Shown here one piece after another: positions 11,503-22,582 of a stretch of 64,000 bases of DNA. Both the position numbers and the translations under genes were made by a program. Position 1 is the stretch's first letter, and every line of letters starts with the position of its first letter. Below the pieces are notes generated by a model, which was given only the letters and a program-made list of their open reading frames with translations, did no database searches and had not been told where the DNA came from. Source of the stretch: Agrobacterium vitis (GTDB lineage: Bacteria > Pseudomonadota > Alphaproteobacteria > Rhizobiales > Rhizobiaceae); the NCBI RefSeq assembly GCF_037039395.1, contig NZ_CP146242.1:3049001-3113000 (forward strand), in the 5' to 3' direction.

Positions 11503-11958
11503 ATGCTACGCGAGGATCTGACGACTGCACTGAAGGAAGCGATGAAAGCCAAGGACAGCCGTCGGCTTTCCACCATCCGCCTGGTGCAATCGGCCATCAA
11601 GGACCGCGATATCGCCAATCGCGGCGAGGGCAAGGCCGAGGCCAGCGACGACGACATCCTTCAGCTGATGGCCAAGCTGGTGAAGCAGCGTGAGGAATCG
11701 GCCAAGATCTACGAAGACAATGCCCGCCCCGAGCTTGCCGCCCAGGAGCGCGAGGAAGTGGCGATCATCAAGGCCTTCATGCCCGAGCAGATGGATGACG
11801 ATAAAGTCCGCGAAGCGATTTCCGGCATCATCACCGAAATCAGCGCCGAAGGCGTGCGCGACATGGGCAAGGTGATGGCCGCTTTGAAAGAACGCTATGC
11901 TGGCCAGATGGATTTCGCCAAGGCCTCCGGCGTGGTGAAAGAGCTTTTGACCAAGTAA
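11503..11958 (+). CDS. GatB/YqeY domain-containing protein
   Basis: 151-residue soluble protein matching the YqeY family, which shares its fold with the tRNA-binding tail of the amidotransferase GatB. Visible hallmarks are LREDLTTALKEAMKAKD at the start, STIRLVQSAIKD, EIAIIKAFMP-like VAIIKAFMPEQM and GVRDMGKVMAALKERY near the end. An AAGGAG site at 11489-11494 fixes the start. In Rhizobiales this gene is commonly next to carA, as here, divergently transcribed. Its function is not established; a role in aminoacyl-tRNA handling is only suggested by the fold. Confidence 0.9.
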   Translation: MLREDLTTALKEAMKAKDSRRLSTIRLVQSAIKDRDIANRGEGKAEASDDDILQLMAKLVKQREESAKIYEDNARPELAAQEREEVAIIKAFMPEQMDDDKVREAISGIITEISAEGVRDMGKVMAALKERYAGQMDFAKASGVVKELLTK

Positions 11959-11979
11959 GGCCGAAGTCGCCGTATACAG

Positions 11980-12007
11980 CGTCGTGCGCCATAGATGGCG
12001 CACGACG
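11980..12007. terminator. Strong hairpin between yqeY and bioB
   Basis: A perfect 12-bp stem, CGTCGTGCGCCA against TGGCGCACGACG with a TAGA loop, lies between the convergent yqeY-like gene and bioB. There is no T-tract on either side, so it could be a weak or Rho-assisted terminator, or a palindromic repeat. Confidence 0.55.
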
Positions 12008-12050
12008 GGTCGCTAAAGCGCTTTATATCTATGGCAGCTTCTCGCTTTCT

Positions 12051-13037
12051 TTATTCTGCGGCGAGTGGCGCAGCGTCGTGTGGCAATGCGCCGATAGCGG
12101 CAAACAGTGCCTCGTCCTCACCTATTCCGGCATTGGGCGTGGTCAGCAGCGTATCGCCGTAGAAGACTGAATTGGCACCGGAGACCAGGCAGAGGATTTG
12201 CGCTTCCCTGTTTAGCGTCGAGCGCCCGGCCGACAGGCGAACCGTGGATCTCGGCATGACGATCCTTGTCGCCGCCACCATGCGCACCAGTTCCAGCGGA
12301 TCGATACGCGGCATGGCGGCAAGCGGCGTCCCCTCCACAGGCACCAGCGCATTGATCGGGACGCTTTCGGGATGCGGGCGCATGGATGCGAGGACCTGGA
12401 GCATGGAGGCGCGATCACGGATGGTTTCGCCCATGCCAATAATCCCGCCGCAACAGAGGTCGATGCCGAAAGAGCGGACGATGGACAGGGTTTCCAGCCG
12501 GTCTGCATAGCTGCGGGTGGTGATGATCTCGCCATAAAATTCCGGACTGGTGTCCAGATTATGGTTGTAAGCCGTCAATCCGGCCTTGGCCAGTTGCTCA
12601 GCCTGATGCTTTTCCAGCATGCCAAGCGTTACGCAGGCTTCCATGCCGAGATCGCGAACGCCGCGCACCATGGTCAGTACCGCGTCAAACTCCTTGCCAT
12701 CGCGCACCTGCCGCCACGCAGCGCCCATGCAGAAGCGCTCGGCACCGGCATCCTTCGCCCGTTTTGCAAGCGCCAGCACGCCGTCTGGTTGCATGAGGCG
12801 ATCCTTCGTCAGCTTCACCTCCCGGTGATGGGCCGATTGCGGGCAATAGGCACAGTCCTCGGGGCAGCCGCCGGTCTTGATCGACAGCAGGCTTGCCTTC
12901 TGCACGGCATTCGGGTCGTGGTGACGGCCATGGACGGCGTTGGCATGGCCGATCAATTCCAGAAGGGGTAGATTGTGAAGGGTGACGATCTCTTCCACGC
13001 TCCAGTCATGGCGAATTTCGCCCGCCGCCCCACTCAT
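12051..13037 (-). CDS. bioB: Biotin synthase
   Basis: Radical SAM enzyme of about 328 residues that inserts sulfur into dethiobiotin. [13 protein letters not shown] carries the CxxxCxxC cluster motif near residue 60. [13 protein letters not shown] and the [10 protein letters not shown] segment are further BioB signatures. The start at 13037 overlaps the bioY stop in ATGA, showing translational coupling; the longer frame from 13106 would run back into bioY. No bioF/D/A genes follow in this window, so biotin genes are apparently split or this cell depends partly on uptake through BioY. Confidence 0.96.
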   Translation of the reverse strand: MSGAAGEIRHDWSVEEIVTLHNLPLLELIGHANAVHGRHHDPNAVQKASLLSIKTGGCPEDCAYCPQSAHHREVKLTKDRLMQPDGVLALAKRAKDAGAERFCMGAAWRQVRDGKEFDAVLTMVRGVRDLGMEACVTLGMLEKHQAEQLAKAGLTAYNHNLDTSPEFYGEIITTRSYADRLETLSIVRSFGIDLCCGGIIGMGETIRDRASMLQVLASMRPHPESVPINALVPVEGTPLAAMPRIDPLELVRMVAATRIVMPRSTVRLSAGRSTLNREAQILCLVSGANSVFYGDTLLTTPNAGIGEDEALFAAIGALPHDAAPLAAE

Positions 13038-13612
13038 TGCTCCGTCTCCTGCTGGCGTTTTGCCTTTGGTGGCCACTGGCTGGCGATCAGCGCCGCAAGC
13101 ACACATTTCACCACGTCACCACCCAGAAAGGGCAGGAGGCCAACGGTCAGCAATGTCGCGGCAGGAACGAAGAAGGCAAGCCAGGCGAGGCCTGCGGCAT
13201 AGACCAATGCCAGACCGGCAAAGCTGGCGACAAGGCGCATCGCCAGCCCGCGTCCATGACCGATCAAGCCGGTCAACCACGCCGCAAGCCAGTATCCGGT
13301 AAGATAGCCGCCAGTTGGCCCCATCATATAGGCAAGCCCGATGCCGCGTTCCGGCGAGCCGGAAAACACGGGCGCACCAACAGCACCGACGGCCAGATAG
13401 GTGGTGAAGATGGTCAGCGACATCTGCGGCCCAAGCATCAGCGCGAACGCCATCACCGCAAAGGTATGCAGTGTCATGGGGACCGGCCAGAAGGGGATCT
13501 GCACCTTGGCCGCCAAGGTCATCAACAGCACGCCGACGGAAATAATGATTATTTTATCGATAAAAATATAAAGCGCACTCTTATTGGTTCGAGAAAGAAG
13601 GGAAATGTCCAT
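13034..13612 (-). CDS. bioY: Biotin transporter S component BioY
   Basis: 192-residue membrane protein of the BioY family, the substrate-binding component of ECF-type biotin uptake, which can also act alone. About six transmembrane helices are visible. [14 protein letters not shown] near residue 37 and [10 protein letters not shown] are the family signatures. It precedes bioB with a 4-bp ATGA overlap. A BioR-like box lies upstream and a second one lies inside the early coding region, suggesting repression when biotin is plentiful. No EcfA/T genes are next to it. Confidence 0.92.
   Translation of the reverse strand: MDISLLSRTNKSALYIFIDKIIIISVGVLLMTLAAKVQIPFWPVPMTLHTFAVMAFALMLGPQMSLTIFTTYLAVGAVGAPVFSGSPERGIGLAYMMGPTGGYLTGYWLAAWLTGLIGHGRGLAMRLVASFAGLALVYAAGLAWLAFFVPAATLLTVGLLPFLGGDVVKCVLAALIASQWPPKAKRQQETEQ
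13554..13563. promoter_or_regulatory. BioR-type box inside the start of bioY
   Basis: TTATCGATAA fits the BioR consensus TTATMKATAA known from alphaproteobacteria. It lies about 50 bp inside the bioY reading frame, centre to centre 92 bp from the upstream copy. Two-site arrangements for BioR are known from Rhizobiales; its use here is inferred from the match. Confidence 0.55.
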
Positions 13613-13645
13613 GTCGTCTCCAATTTTTATGTCTATTTTGAAAAA

Positions 13646-13655
13646 TTATCGATAA
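13646..13655. promoter_or_regulatory. BioR-type box upstream of bioY-bioB
   Basis: A second exact TTATCGATAA, 34 bp before the bioY ATG, in AT-rich promoter-like sequence. It is positioned to block transcription of bioYB. No bioR gene is in the window, so the regulator would have to be elsewhere. Confidence 0.7.
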
Positions 13656-13915
13656 AATATCGAGCCTGGGCTTGTTGTCAATCCCAACGCTTGCTCCTTG
13701 GGAGTCGTTGGCTCATTTTGAGGCCCGGGGATTTCCCTCATTTTGGGCTGGGAATTCCCTTAATACTGGGCCAAAGGCCGGAAAGGGACTGCAGACGTTG
13801 GAGCATGGAGGGCGCAAAGGGGAAGCACATGTGAATAGCGGGTACATCCCATGAAAGCCGTGGCGCTTGCCTTTCATACCTCCTATATAACCAGATCATT
13901 CCTCAAGGTTGCCCA

Positions 13916-15940
13916 ATGCGCTTTTCAAACGACTTTCTCGACGAGATCCGCGACCGCGTGCCGATTTCGGCCGTGATTGGCGCGCGCGTGCCGTGGGATC
14001 GCAAGAAAACCAACGTGTCGCGCGGCGATTACTGGGCCTGCTGCCCGTTTCATGGCGAAAAAAGCCCAAGCTTTCACTGTGAGGATCGCAAGGGCCGTTA
14101 CCATTGCTTCGGCTGCGGTGTGTCCGGCGATCACTTTCGCTTCCTGACCGATCTGGAAGGCCTGAACTTTCCGGAAGCCGTCGAGCGGATTGCCGACATG
14201 GCCGGTATCGCCATGCCCAAGGTGGATGTGCGCGACATAGAGCGTGAGCGCGAGCGCACCAGCCTTCAGGACGTCATGGAAATGGCCACCCTGTTTTTCC
14301 AGGACCAGTTGCAAGCAGCCCAGGGCGCCAAGGCCCGGGCCTACCTGCGGGAGCGCGGGCTTTCGGGCCGCACCATCGAGACCTTCCGGCTGGGCTATGC
14401 ACCGGAAAGCCGCAATGCGCTGAAGGAACATCTGGCTGGTAAAGGCGTGCCGAAGGAGCAGATTGAGGCCTGCGGGCTGGTGGTGCATGGGCCGGATATT
14501 CCGGTTTCCTACGACCGTTTCCGTGACCGGATCATGTTTCCGATTCTGTCTTCCCGCGACAAGGTGATTGCCTTTGGCGGACGGGCGATGTCGCCGGATG
14601 CGCCAGCCAAATATCTCAATTCCAACGAGACGGAACTGTTTCACAAGGGCAATGTGCTCTATAATTTTTCCCGTGCCCGACGGACGCTTCAGGGCGCCGA
14701 TGGAGCAGAGACGATCATAGCCGTGGAAGGCTATATGGATGTGATCGCGCTCTATCAAGCGGGTGTCGAAAATGCCGTTGCGCCACTCGGCACGGCGCTG
14801 ACCGAAAATCAGCTGGAGCTGATGTGGAAAATGACGCCGCAGCCGGTCCTGTGTTTCGATGGCGACGGTGCCGGGCAGCGGGCGGCGTTTCGCGCTGTCG
14901 ATCTTGCGCTGCCGCATCTGAAGCCCGGCAAGAGCGTCCGCTTTGCCATGCTGCCGGATGGCAAGGACCCTGACGATCTGGTCAAGCAGGATGGCCGTGC
15001 GCCTTTTGACAGGGTGCTGGCCGAGGCTCGCTCTCTGGATGAAATGGTCTGGGTGCGCGAGACCGGCCAGGGCCGGTTTGACACGCCGGAGCAGCGTGCC
15101 GAGCTGGAGGCGCGGTTAAAGCAGATCGTCAATATCATTGCTGATGAGAATGTGCGCCGCCACTATCAGCAGAATGTCCGCGACCGACTCTATGGGTTCT
15201 TCCAGGGGCAGGGGACGGCTCGCGCCGGGCGCGGTAATTTTGAGCGGGGTGGTGGTGGCTTTGCCGGCAACCGGCCCGGCAATGGCCGTTTTCAAAACGG
15301 GGCGGGTGGACGCGGCGGGCCGGGTGGCCAGCGTCCCGGCAGCACGGTGGCCTCCGACCGGCTGACGCGGTCGGGCATGGTCAGCCGCAGCCACGACCAG
15401 CCCAGCCTGCGCGAAAGCGTGCTGGCGCTGACCATCGTCAATCATCCGCAATTGTTGCAGGAGGATTATGACGAGATTTCCTGCATCGATTTCGACAGCC
15501 GTGATCTGCAAAGGCTTTGGCCAGCAGTACTGACTGCGGTTGCGCAAACCGGGGCGCAGCTGACCCGCGAAGATCTGTCCGAACGGCTGACGGCAAGTGG
15601 CTTCGATACGCTGCTAAAAGCGTTGGACCAGCAGATCCGCAATGCCAGACTGTGGACGGCAACCACGGTGGCCGCGCTGGAAGACGCCCGCGAAGGCTAT
15701 ACCCAGGCGCTTTCCCTGCATAAGCGCGCTAAGGCGCTGCGCCGCCAGCGTATCGAGTTGGAACGCGAGATTGCCGAAGCCACCGAGGCTGATGATGCCG
15801 GACGGATCGATGGACTGATGTCGGTTTTGCAGGAAGTGCAGCTGGAAATCGTTCGGATGGAGAACCAGGAAGCGATCATCGATGGCTTCGGCGTGATGTC
15901 GGGCCGCGTCAAGGGACCGGCCTATGGTCACAATTCATAA
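13916..15940 (+). CDS. dnaG: DNA primase
   Basis: 674-residue primase that lays down RNA primers at the replication fork. The N-terminal zinc-binding domain shows CCPFHGEKSPSFHC and YHCFGCGVSGDHFRFL. The TOPRIM core follows (IIAVEGYMDVIALYQAGV and LCFDGDGAGQRAA). After about residue 440 there is a low-complexity Gly/Arg-rich linker, then the C-terminal helicase-interacting region. It is followed on the same strand by rpoD, the usual macromolecular-synthesis gene order. The start has only a weak AAGG site. Confidence 0.97.
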   Translation: MRFSNDFLDEIRDRVPISAVIGARVPWDRKKTNVSRGDYWACCPFHGEKSPSFHCEDRKGRYHCFGCGVSGDHFRFLTDLEGLNFPEAVERIADMAGIAMPKVDVRDIERERERTSLQDVMEMATLFFQDQLQAAQGAKARAYLRERGLSGRTIETFRLGYAPESRNALKEHLAGKGVPKEQIEACGLVVHGPDIPVSYDRFRDRIMFPILSSRDKVIAFGGRAMSPDAPAKYLNSNETELFHKGNVLYNFSRARRTLQGADGAETIIAVEGYMDVIALYQAGVENAVAPLGTALTENQLELMWKMTPQPVLCFDGDGAGQRAAFRAVDLALPHLKPGKSVRFAMLPDGKDPDDLVKQDGRAPFDRVLAEARSLDEMVWVRETGQGRFDTPEQRAELEARLKQIVNIIADENVRRHYQQNVRDRLYGFFQGQGTARAGRGNFERGGGGFAGNRPGNGRFQNGAGGRGGPGGQRPGSTVASDRLTRSGMVSRSHDQPSLRESVLALTIVNHPQLLQEDYDEISCIDFDSRDLQRLWPAVLTAVAQTGAQLTREDLSERLTASGFDTLLKALDQQIRNARLWTATTVAALEDAREGYTQALSLHKRAKALRRQRIELEREIAEATEADDAGRIDGLMSVLQEVQLEIVRMENQEAIIDGFGVMSGRVKGPAYGHNS

Positions 15941-16625
15941 CGGTTTTGCAAGCTTTGTTATGGCAGATACCGAACGCGCCCCTTGTATCGGCGGCGTGAG
16001 TGCCTAAATTTCAGTTCAAACCGGGTGAAGTTCCTGAGATCGAGGCCGTGCCTGTCCCGAAAGGATGTTCCAAAAGGACAGGTTAATGACGTGACGATTG
16101 AATGGCTCCCTGCCACGTGTGGCGCGTGTGGAGGCGTTAGATAAGGAGCGTAGAGCGAGATGAATGGTTTTTTCGCGATATCAACAGGCACAATCGCCTT
16201 AAAAGGCTTGACGTATCGATAAATTGTGGGAATCACGGTCAAACGAAAAAACAAGGTGACGCAGGTTGCGCCGGGTCTATGCTGGCGGGCTTCGTCGCCT
16301 GTTTGTGCAGTTATACTGCAATCGGCGGGAACCATGGTGGTCAATCGGGAATTAGACATCGCGGCGTAACAGCCTTTAGAGCGTGTGAAACGTAACAAGG
16401 CTGGTATATCGTTCGGCATTTAGGGCATGGTTTATCTTCGGCCGCATCAGGTTTGAGAAATTATGCTGCACATTTAGGGTTTTACAGAGCGTTTCGTGCG
16501 TATGGTCAACGCATGGCACTGTAGGTCGTAACCAGTGATTCGCAGTGGTCGGTGCAAGGCTATGCCCCATCTGGCGCGTGACAGCACTGCGGAAAATTGA
16601 AGCGTCAGGGAAAGCGACGAGACAT
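15941..16625. other. dnaG-rpoD intergenic region
   Basis: About 685 bp with no ORF I consider real; the 153-codon minus-strand frame here shows no family features. It probably contains the rpoD promoters. The length is unusual for this pair in compact genomes but not for Rhizobiaceae. Confidence 0.5.
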
Positions 16626-18671
<2,046 letters not shown>

Positions 18672-18695
18672 GCTTAGCCAAGAGACAAGAGTTGA

Positions 18696-18722
18696 AAACC
18701 CGGCGGAAACGCCGGGTTTTTT
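18696..18722 (+). terminator. rpoD intrinsic terminator
   Basis: AAACCCGGCG (18696-18705) pairs with CGCCGGGTTT (18710-18719) around a GAAA tetraloop and runs into a T-tract. It lies 24 bp after the rpoD stop. Confidence 0.95.
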
Positions 18723-18938
18723 GCGTTTAAGGGTGGGGAAGGGTGGCTGGCAGAGCAGAGGGGGAGATCTTGCTCTGTCAGATCCGTGCCTGGGCAAGCC
18801 AACACGTAAAACCAGGCTTTAGGGCTATGGCAATATTACGGACCGCGCGCGGATATTATTCCATTGCAAGCTATCGCGGGTGCTCAAGAATTTGTCTGGT
18901 TCAATATCACAGTACATGACGCAAAGATTTTAGGGCTT

Positions 18939-19164
18939 CGCCACCCCCTCTTGCCTCTGCCGCCACCTTCTCCCCGCTGGGGAGAAGAGACCGGGCTGAT
19001 AGCTCTGACCCTCAAATTACTGCGTAATTGCAGCGGATTTAAAGTGTTACAGCGGCGTGCGTTTTATAAAACGTACGCCGCTGTCATGTTGAAAGAACAA
19101 AACGTTGCCTCGTACATCTTCTCCCCAGCGGGGAGAAGGTCCCGGCAGGGGGATGAGGGGGCAA
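18939..19164. repeat. Composite palindromic repeat (rhizobial intergenic element)
   Basis: Outer arms at about 18939-18986 and 19118-19164 are imperfect inverted copies of each other, rich in CTTCTCCCC/GGGGAGAAG and CCCCCTC/GAGGGGG. Between them, 19049-19084 is a near-perfect 36-bp palindrome centred on TTTTATAAAA, followed on the reverse strand by GTAACACTTT. A related but shorter copy is at 33053. Such palindromic intergenic repeats are abundant in Rhizobiaceae genomes; this looks like one element nested in another. Confidence 0.75.
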
Positions 19165-19224
19165 GCGGCATATCAAAACGGTTACGTCGTACTGTATGAA
19201 CCTGAAACTCGCGCTGCCGAATGC

Positions 19225-19392
19225 TCACGTATCGCGGACGGATAGGGCGGCGATGGTAGACGGAATGCTGGCGGCAGACGAGGTGACCACGGTGGGTTTT
19301 GCAATGGGCGGCGCGGGGTTCGCGGCAATCAAATAACCCGTCCGCGAGGGGGCTGGTGGGATGCTGGCTGCTATGGCGGATGCAGATGTCAT
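19225..19392 (-). CDS. Small hypothetical protein (55 aa)
   Basis: Short frame, MTSASAIAASIPPAPSRTGY..., rich in Ala, Ser, Pro and Thr. The reason to keep it is the good ribosome site CAGGAGAACAAA directly before ATG 19392. No family is recognised and there is no membrane segment. A longer in-frame upstream extension to 19602 exists but has no comparable site. It may be spurious. Confidence 0.35.
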   Translation of the reverse strand: MTSASAIAASIPPAPSRTGYLIAANPAPPIAKPTVVTSSAASIPSTIAALSVRDT

Positions 19393-19737
19393 TTTGTTCT
19401 CCTGACCGGCCTTTTCCGTATCATGTGGCGTCGTCCGGTTGACGGCGAGGCCGTCATCGCCCCGCCAGAATAACCGGGCTTGCCCGGCGCGGGCCAATAT
19501 CCTGTAGACCCGTGAGAAAATTCTGATTTGAAAAAAGATAATTTTATCGATTGTCCATAATGCAGTGCAAAAATTGGTGCTGTGGCGAAATTCTCGCCGC
19601 ATGGATGTGCTTTATCAAAAACTCGTGCCGCAATCCCGCGCGGTAAGGGGCTGATCTTGCTGCATCAACGCCTTTATCCCTGCCCAATAAAATCCCATCT
19701 GCCCCACTTCCAATCACTACCCTTTATGCGCTAAACA
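19393..19737. other. Intergenic, nothing recognised
   Basis: Nothing beyond an open minus-strand extension of the small ORF is visible here. It probably includes the promoter for the hairpin-rich region that follows. Confidence 0.4.
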
Positions 19738-20010
19738 TCGGGTGAGATCGGTTGTAACACGCCGATCTTGGGGCATGGAAACCCCTTCAAAAGCGGTCGG
19801 TGTCGACCGTTAAAAAGACACCCCTCAGCCATAGGTTTGTGGCTGAGGCGGTGAACCGTGTCTATACGGTTCGCTCTCTACCATTCTCTATGGTCGGGGA
19901 GGTCTCGGCGTATGTCCAGAGCTTTGCTTAAAGGTCGGGACGGTCGTTCTTTTGTCGGCTTTCCAACTCCCCGATCACCAGAGGGCAAAACCCTCCGGTG
20001 ATCGCTCGTG
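19738..20010 (+). ncRNA. Hairpin-dense region, probable structured RNA or leader, unassigned
   Basis: At least seven stems can be paired by eye. AGATCGG 19745-19751 pairs with CCGATCT 19762-19768; a GGGG/CCCC stem lies near 19770-19786; CGGTCG 19794-19799 pairs with CGACCG 19804-19809; CCTCAGCCA 19823-19831 with TGGCTGAGG 19840-19848; GAACCGT 19853-19859 with ACGGTTC 19866-19872; ACCAT 19880-19884 with ATGGT 19890-19894; CGGGGAG 19895-19901 with CTCCCCG 19967-19973. The last is CGATCACC 19972-19979 plus GAGGG against CCCTC plus GGTGATCG ending 20004. There is no T-tract, and a small gene starts at 20032. I do not recognise it as RNase P, tmRNA, 6S or a known riboswitch. The strand is assumed from the downstream gene. 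Confidence 0.55.
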
Positions 20011-20031
20011 TTGTTCACAGGGAGCGCCGCA

Positions 20032-20349
20032 ATGGAGACTTACGATATCTGGGCTGACCTTCTCGCCACTTTCCGCGCCTCGCCGGATGCGATCAAGGCC
20101 CTCTGGCTGCTGATCCCGCCGGGCGTGTTTCTGGCCGCCCTGGCGCTGCTGCTCCGCTACCGCCTGCGACGGAGCGAGGCAGATAAAAACACCGAACTGA
20201 CCTACACCGTCATCCGCCAGGATGACCAGACCGTGCAAATCTACAGCCACGGCACCGGCAACACCCACGCCGACCCAATTTTCCTGCCCGTAACAAGAGC
20301 CGATAGCGGCAAATTGCTGGAATACTGGGAACGTTCCGAGCATTCTTAG
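20032..20349 (+). CDS. Small single-pass membrane protein, unknown function
   Basis: About 105 residues: METYDIWADLLATF at the N-terminus, one clear transmembrane helix (ALWLLIPPGVFLAALALLL, about residues 23-41), a basic RYRLRR stop-transfer segment, and a cytosolic tail containing VIRQDDQTVQIYSHG. GGGAGCGCCGCA precedes ATG 20032. It follows the hairpin-dense region, which may be its leader. No family is recognised. Confidence 0.6.
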   Translation: METYDIWADLLATFRASPDAIKALWLLIPPGVFLAALALLLRYRLRRSEADKNTELTYTVIRQDDQTVQIYSHGTGNTHADPIFLPVTRADSGKLLEYWERSEHS

Positions 20350-20499
20350 TGGTGCAGTGTGGTTGGTTCCGGGGCGAAACCACCGTTGCATTTGCTTTAC
20401 GGTGGAAAACGGGGAGCGAATGATACTTGGAGCAACTTTGCCTTGTTGGCTAAGGCCCGGTTGTGCATGGTGATGTCGGGGCTAAGGGAAGGGGGCGTG

Positions 20500-21219
20500 A
20501 TGGTGGAACGGGTGCCGACGATTGATGAGATCGACAGTGGGAACAAGCTTGCTGCTTATTTATCTAAACGGTCACCCCACGAGGCGCAGCTTATCGCGTT
20601 GAGATCTTCCTTGAGGGTAATGCCACTATTGGCACGAATTTTATCGCTTAATAAGGTTTCTCGAAGTTTGAAGTCCAGATTAACGGTGTCGATCTTTCGT
20701 CGAAATCTAATCTCTTGGGCTATTCATAGTTTTCCAAATTATGAAATGGGTAACGCCGCAGAATCGGCTGCTGTATCAGCTGCCGATAGGTATTCTTATT
20801 CAGGAGCTTCCGCTGCGGGCGCTTCAGGTATGGTTGCCGATGCCGCCGCCTCCGCTGCTGCTGCTGCAAGCTCTGCTGTAGCGGACAGTCTATTAAGTGT
20901 GAATTATGCAGCAGATGCCGCCACTGCTGCTGCCTATGCCTACAACGATCCTATTTTTTGGACGATGACACGTGCTGATTTGCGCAGCTTGCAAAATGAA
21001 AATGTTTTGTCTGTACTGCAATCAGGTCTTTGGATCGGCACCGAGGCACCCAAAGCGATTTTGCATGACGAGGCCGCGTTTCCACTGGGTGTTGCAATGC
21101 TTGGGGATGAATGGTCACTGGTTTGCCAATGGTATTCTGCTATCAGCAAAGGTAATCAGCCGTTTGAATATTTGGGAAATCGACTGGAAGAGGTGATTGT
21201 TGATGTAGCTCGCGAGTCA
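20500..21219 (+). pseudogene. TIR-domain protein, 5' part, interrupted by IS110-family element
   Basis: N-terminal 240 codons of a gene whose remainder is at 22573-23916 on the far side of the insertion sequence, in the same phase. The segment starts MVERVPTIDEIDSGNK after AAGGGAAGGGGG and contains a long Ala/Ser-rich helical region (AADAATAAAYAYNDPIFW). It ends in a W..VCQWY-type segment (DEWSLVCQWYSAISKGN) of the kind seen in uncharacterised Rhizobiales defence-like proteins. Joining the halves gives about 687 residues. As it stands the product is truncated shortly inside the IS. Confidence 0.75.
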
Positions 21220-22582
21220 TATGTGGACACCCCCTCGGTCAAGCCTTTCTTCTGATCTTTTTGAACCCGGCTGGCTGCTCGCATATGTCCGGCCTCTCTG
21301 ATGATCGGCCGAACGGCCGCGGGCCTTGATGAAATCCGCGGATCATGGTCCCAATCAAAAAAGCGCATTCTGCAGATGCAGTCTCGCGAACGGGTTGTCC
21401 TGATCCCCGGCGGAACCGGTATTCATCACGATCGTCTGGCAGGCCCTCCGAACTCGGTGACGCTGGTGCGTCGGTTTCTATGCGATGGCGTTTGTGTATA
21501 CCGTCTGCCGAGTCATCACGGCCCATGCGATCCGCGCCATCTTGTTCGCCAGCGCCACGGTCGTCAGGCGCGGGGGCTTCGTTAACAACAATTTCCTGAC
21601 CCACTCGATGAGCGGCCCGTGCATCTTATGCCTGACATGCCTGAGGACGGCTGTCGCGCCGACGATCAGCAGCGTTCGCAGATATCGGTTCCCGGCCTTC
21701 GTGATCCTGCCGAGGCGCTCTTTTCCTCCAGACGAATTCGATCGTGGCGTCAGCCCGAGCCATGCGGCAAATTCTCGCCCCGACCTGAAGACTGACGCAT
21801 CAGGCACCGTCGCCGCCAGTGCTGTGGCAGTGATGACGCCGACGCCCGGGATCGTCGCAAGCCTGCGGCCTGCTTCGCTCGTTCGTTGCCATTCGCGTAT
21901 CTTGGCTTCAAGTGTCCTGACCTCGGCGGTCAGGGAGTCGATTTGCCTGGCCAAGGATACGACAATGTCAGTCACGAGCGGCGGAACGTCCAGCTCTGTC
22001 GGCTCGTGTGCGAGCACCCGCTCGACGAGCTCTGCCGTTCTTTCGATCCCGACCGGCGCCACGATGCCGATCTCGGTGAGATGGCCTCGTAAGGCGTTCA
22101 CCAGCATGGTCCTCTGCCGGATGAGGAGAGCACGCGACTTGTGCACCATCAGGATCGACTGCTGCGACGCGGTTTTGATTGGAACGAACCGCATGGTCGG
22201 CCGGGTCACAGCCTCGCAGATCGCCTCGGCATCCACCATGTCGTTCTTCCCCCGCTTCACGTACGGCTTCACATAAGCCGGCGCCATCAGCTTGACCTCA
22301 TGGCCCATGCCTGTCAGTTCGCGAGCCCAGTGATGCGCGGAGCCGCACGCCTCCATGCCGATCAGACTCGGCTCCAGCTTGGCAAAGAATGCAAGAAGGT
22401 GTGTGCGCCGGAGTTTCTGAGCGATCACGACACGACTGCTGTCATCAATGCCGTGAACCTGGAAGACATTCTTTGCAAGGTCGATTCCGATTGTCAGCCT
22501 GGACATCCCGTTTCCTTTCCAACGTTTGATTGGTCCCTGCCGATATTCTCGGCGGTAGTGGTGGGGGTGTCCACATCATCAA
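21218..22582 (-). mobile_element. IS110-family (IS1111-type) insertion sequence, copy A
   Basis: This 1,365-bp stretch recurs at 60982-62346, with every base I compared matching and the same 342-residue transposase translation; flanks differ outside. Inverted ends ATGTGGACACCCCC and GGGGGTGTCCACAT sit slightly inside the edges, as in the IS1111 group, and no target duplication is seen. The transposase is on the minus strand with about 75 bp of non-coding DNA before it and about 260 bp after its stop. Both insertion sites share GCGAG[T/A]CAT on one side and CATCATCAA on the other, so the target is sequence-specific; a few edge bases may belong to the target. Confidence 0.9.
21478..22506 (-). 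CDS. IS110-family transposase (copy A)
   Basis: 342-residue DEDD-type recombinase. The N-terminal RuvC-like domain begins MSRLTIGIDLAKNVFQVHG and includes LIGMEACGSAHHWAR and KNDMVDAEAICEA (acidic catalytic residues). The C-terminal Transposase_20 domain holds LATIPGVGVITATALAA and FAAWLGLTPRSNSSGGKERL with the catalytic Ser region. It is identical to the copy at 61242-62270 and appears intact. These enzymes move the element by an RNA-guided recombination in characterised relatives. Confidence 0.95.
   Translation of the reverse strand: MSRLTIGIDLAKNVFQVHGIDDSSRVVIAQKLRRTHLLAFFAKLEPSLIGMEACGSAHHWARELTGMGHEVKLMAPAYVKPYVKRGKNDMVDAEAICEAVTRPTMRFVPIKTASQQSILMVHKSRALLIRQRTMLVNALRGHLTEIGIVAPVGIERTAELVERVLAHEPTELDVPPLVTDIVVSLARQIDSLTAEVRTLEAKIREWQRTSEAGRRLATIPGVGVITATALAATVPDASVFRSGREFAAWLGLTPRSNSSGGKERLGRITKAGNRYLRTLLIVGATAVLRHVRHKMHGPLIEWVRKLLLTKPPRLTTVALANKMARIAWAVMTRQTVYTNAIA

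Noticed and set aside
15958..16419. 153-aa minus-strand ORF between dnaG and rpoD
   Set aside because: No ribosome site, no recognisable motif, atypical composition.
18940..19165. CRISPR array
   Set aside because: The repeats are inverted and only two, with no regular spacers; it is a palindromic element.
19738..20010. tRNA, tmRNA or RNase P RNA
   Set aside because: No cloverleaf with CCA-end pairing, no tmRNA reading frame or tRNA-like end, and none of the conserved RNase P blocks are visible.
22141..22572. Start of the 591-aa plus-strand ORF as the true start of the TIR protein
   Set aside because: The first 144 codons are antisense to the IS transposase and recur with the second IS copy, so the TIR coding sequence only begins at the IS edge.
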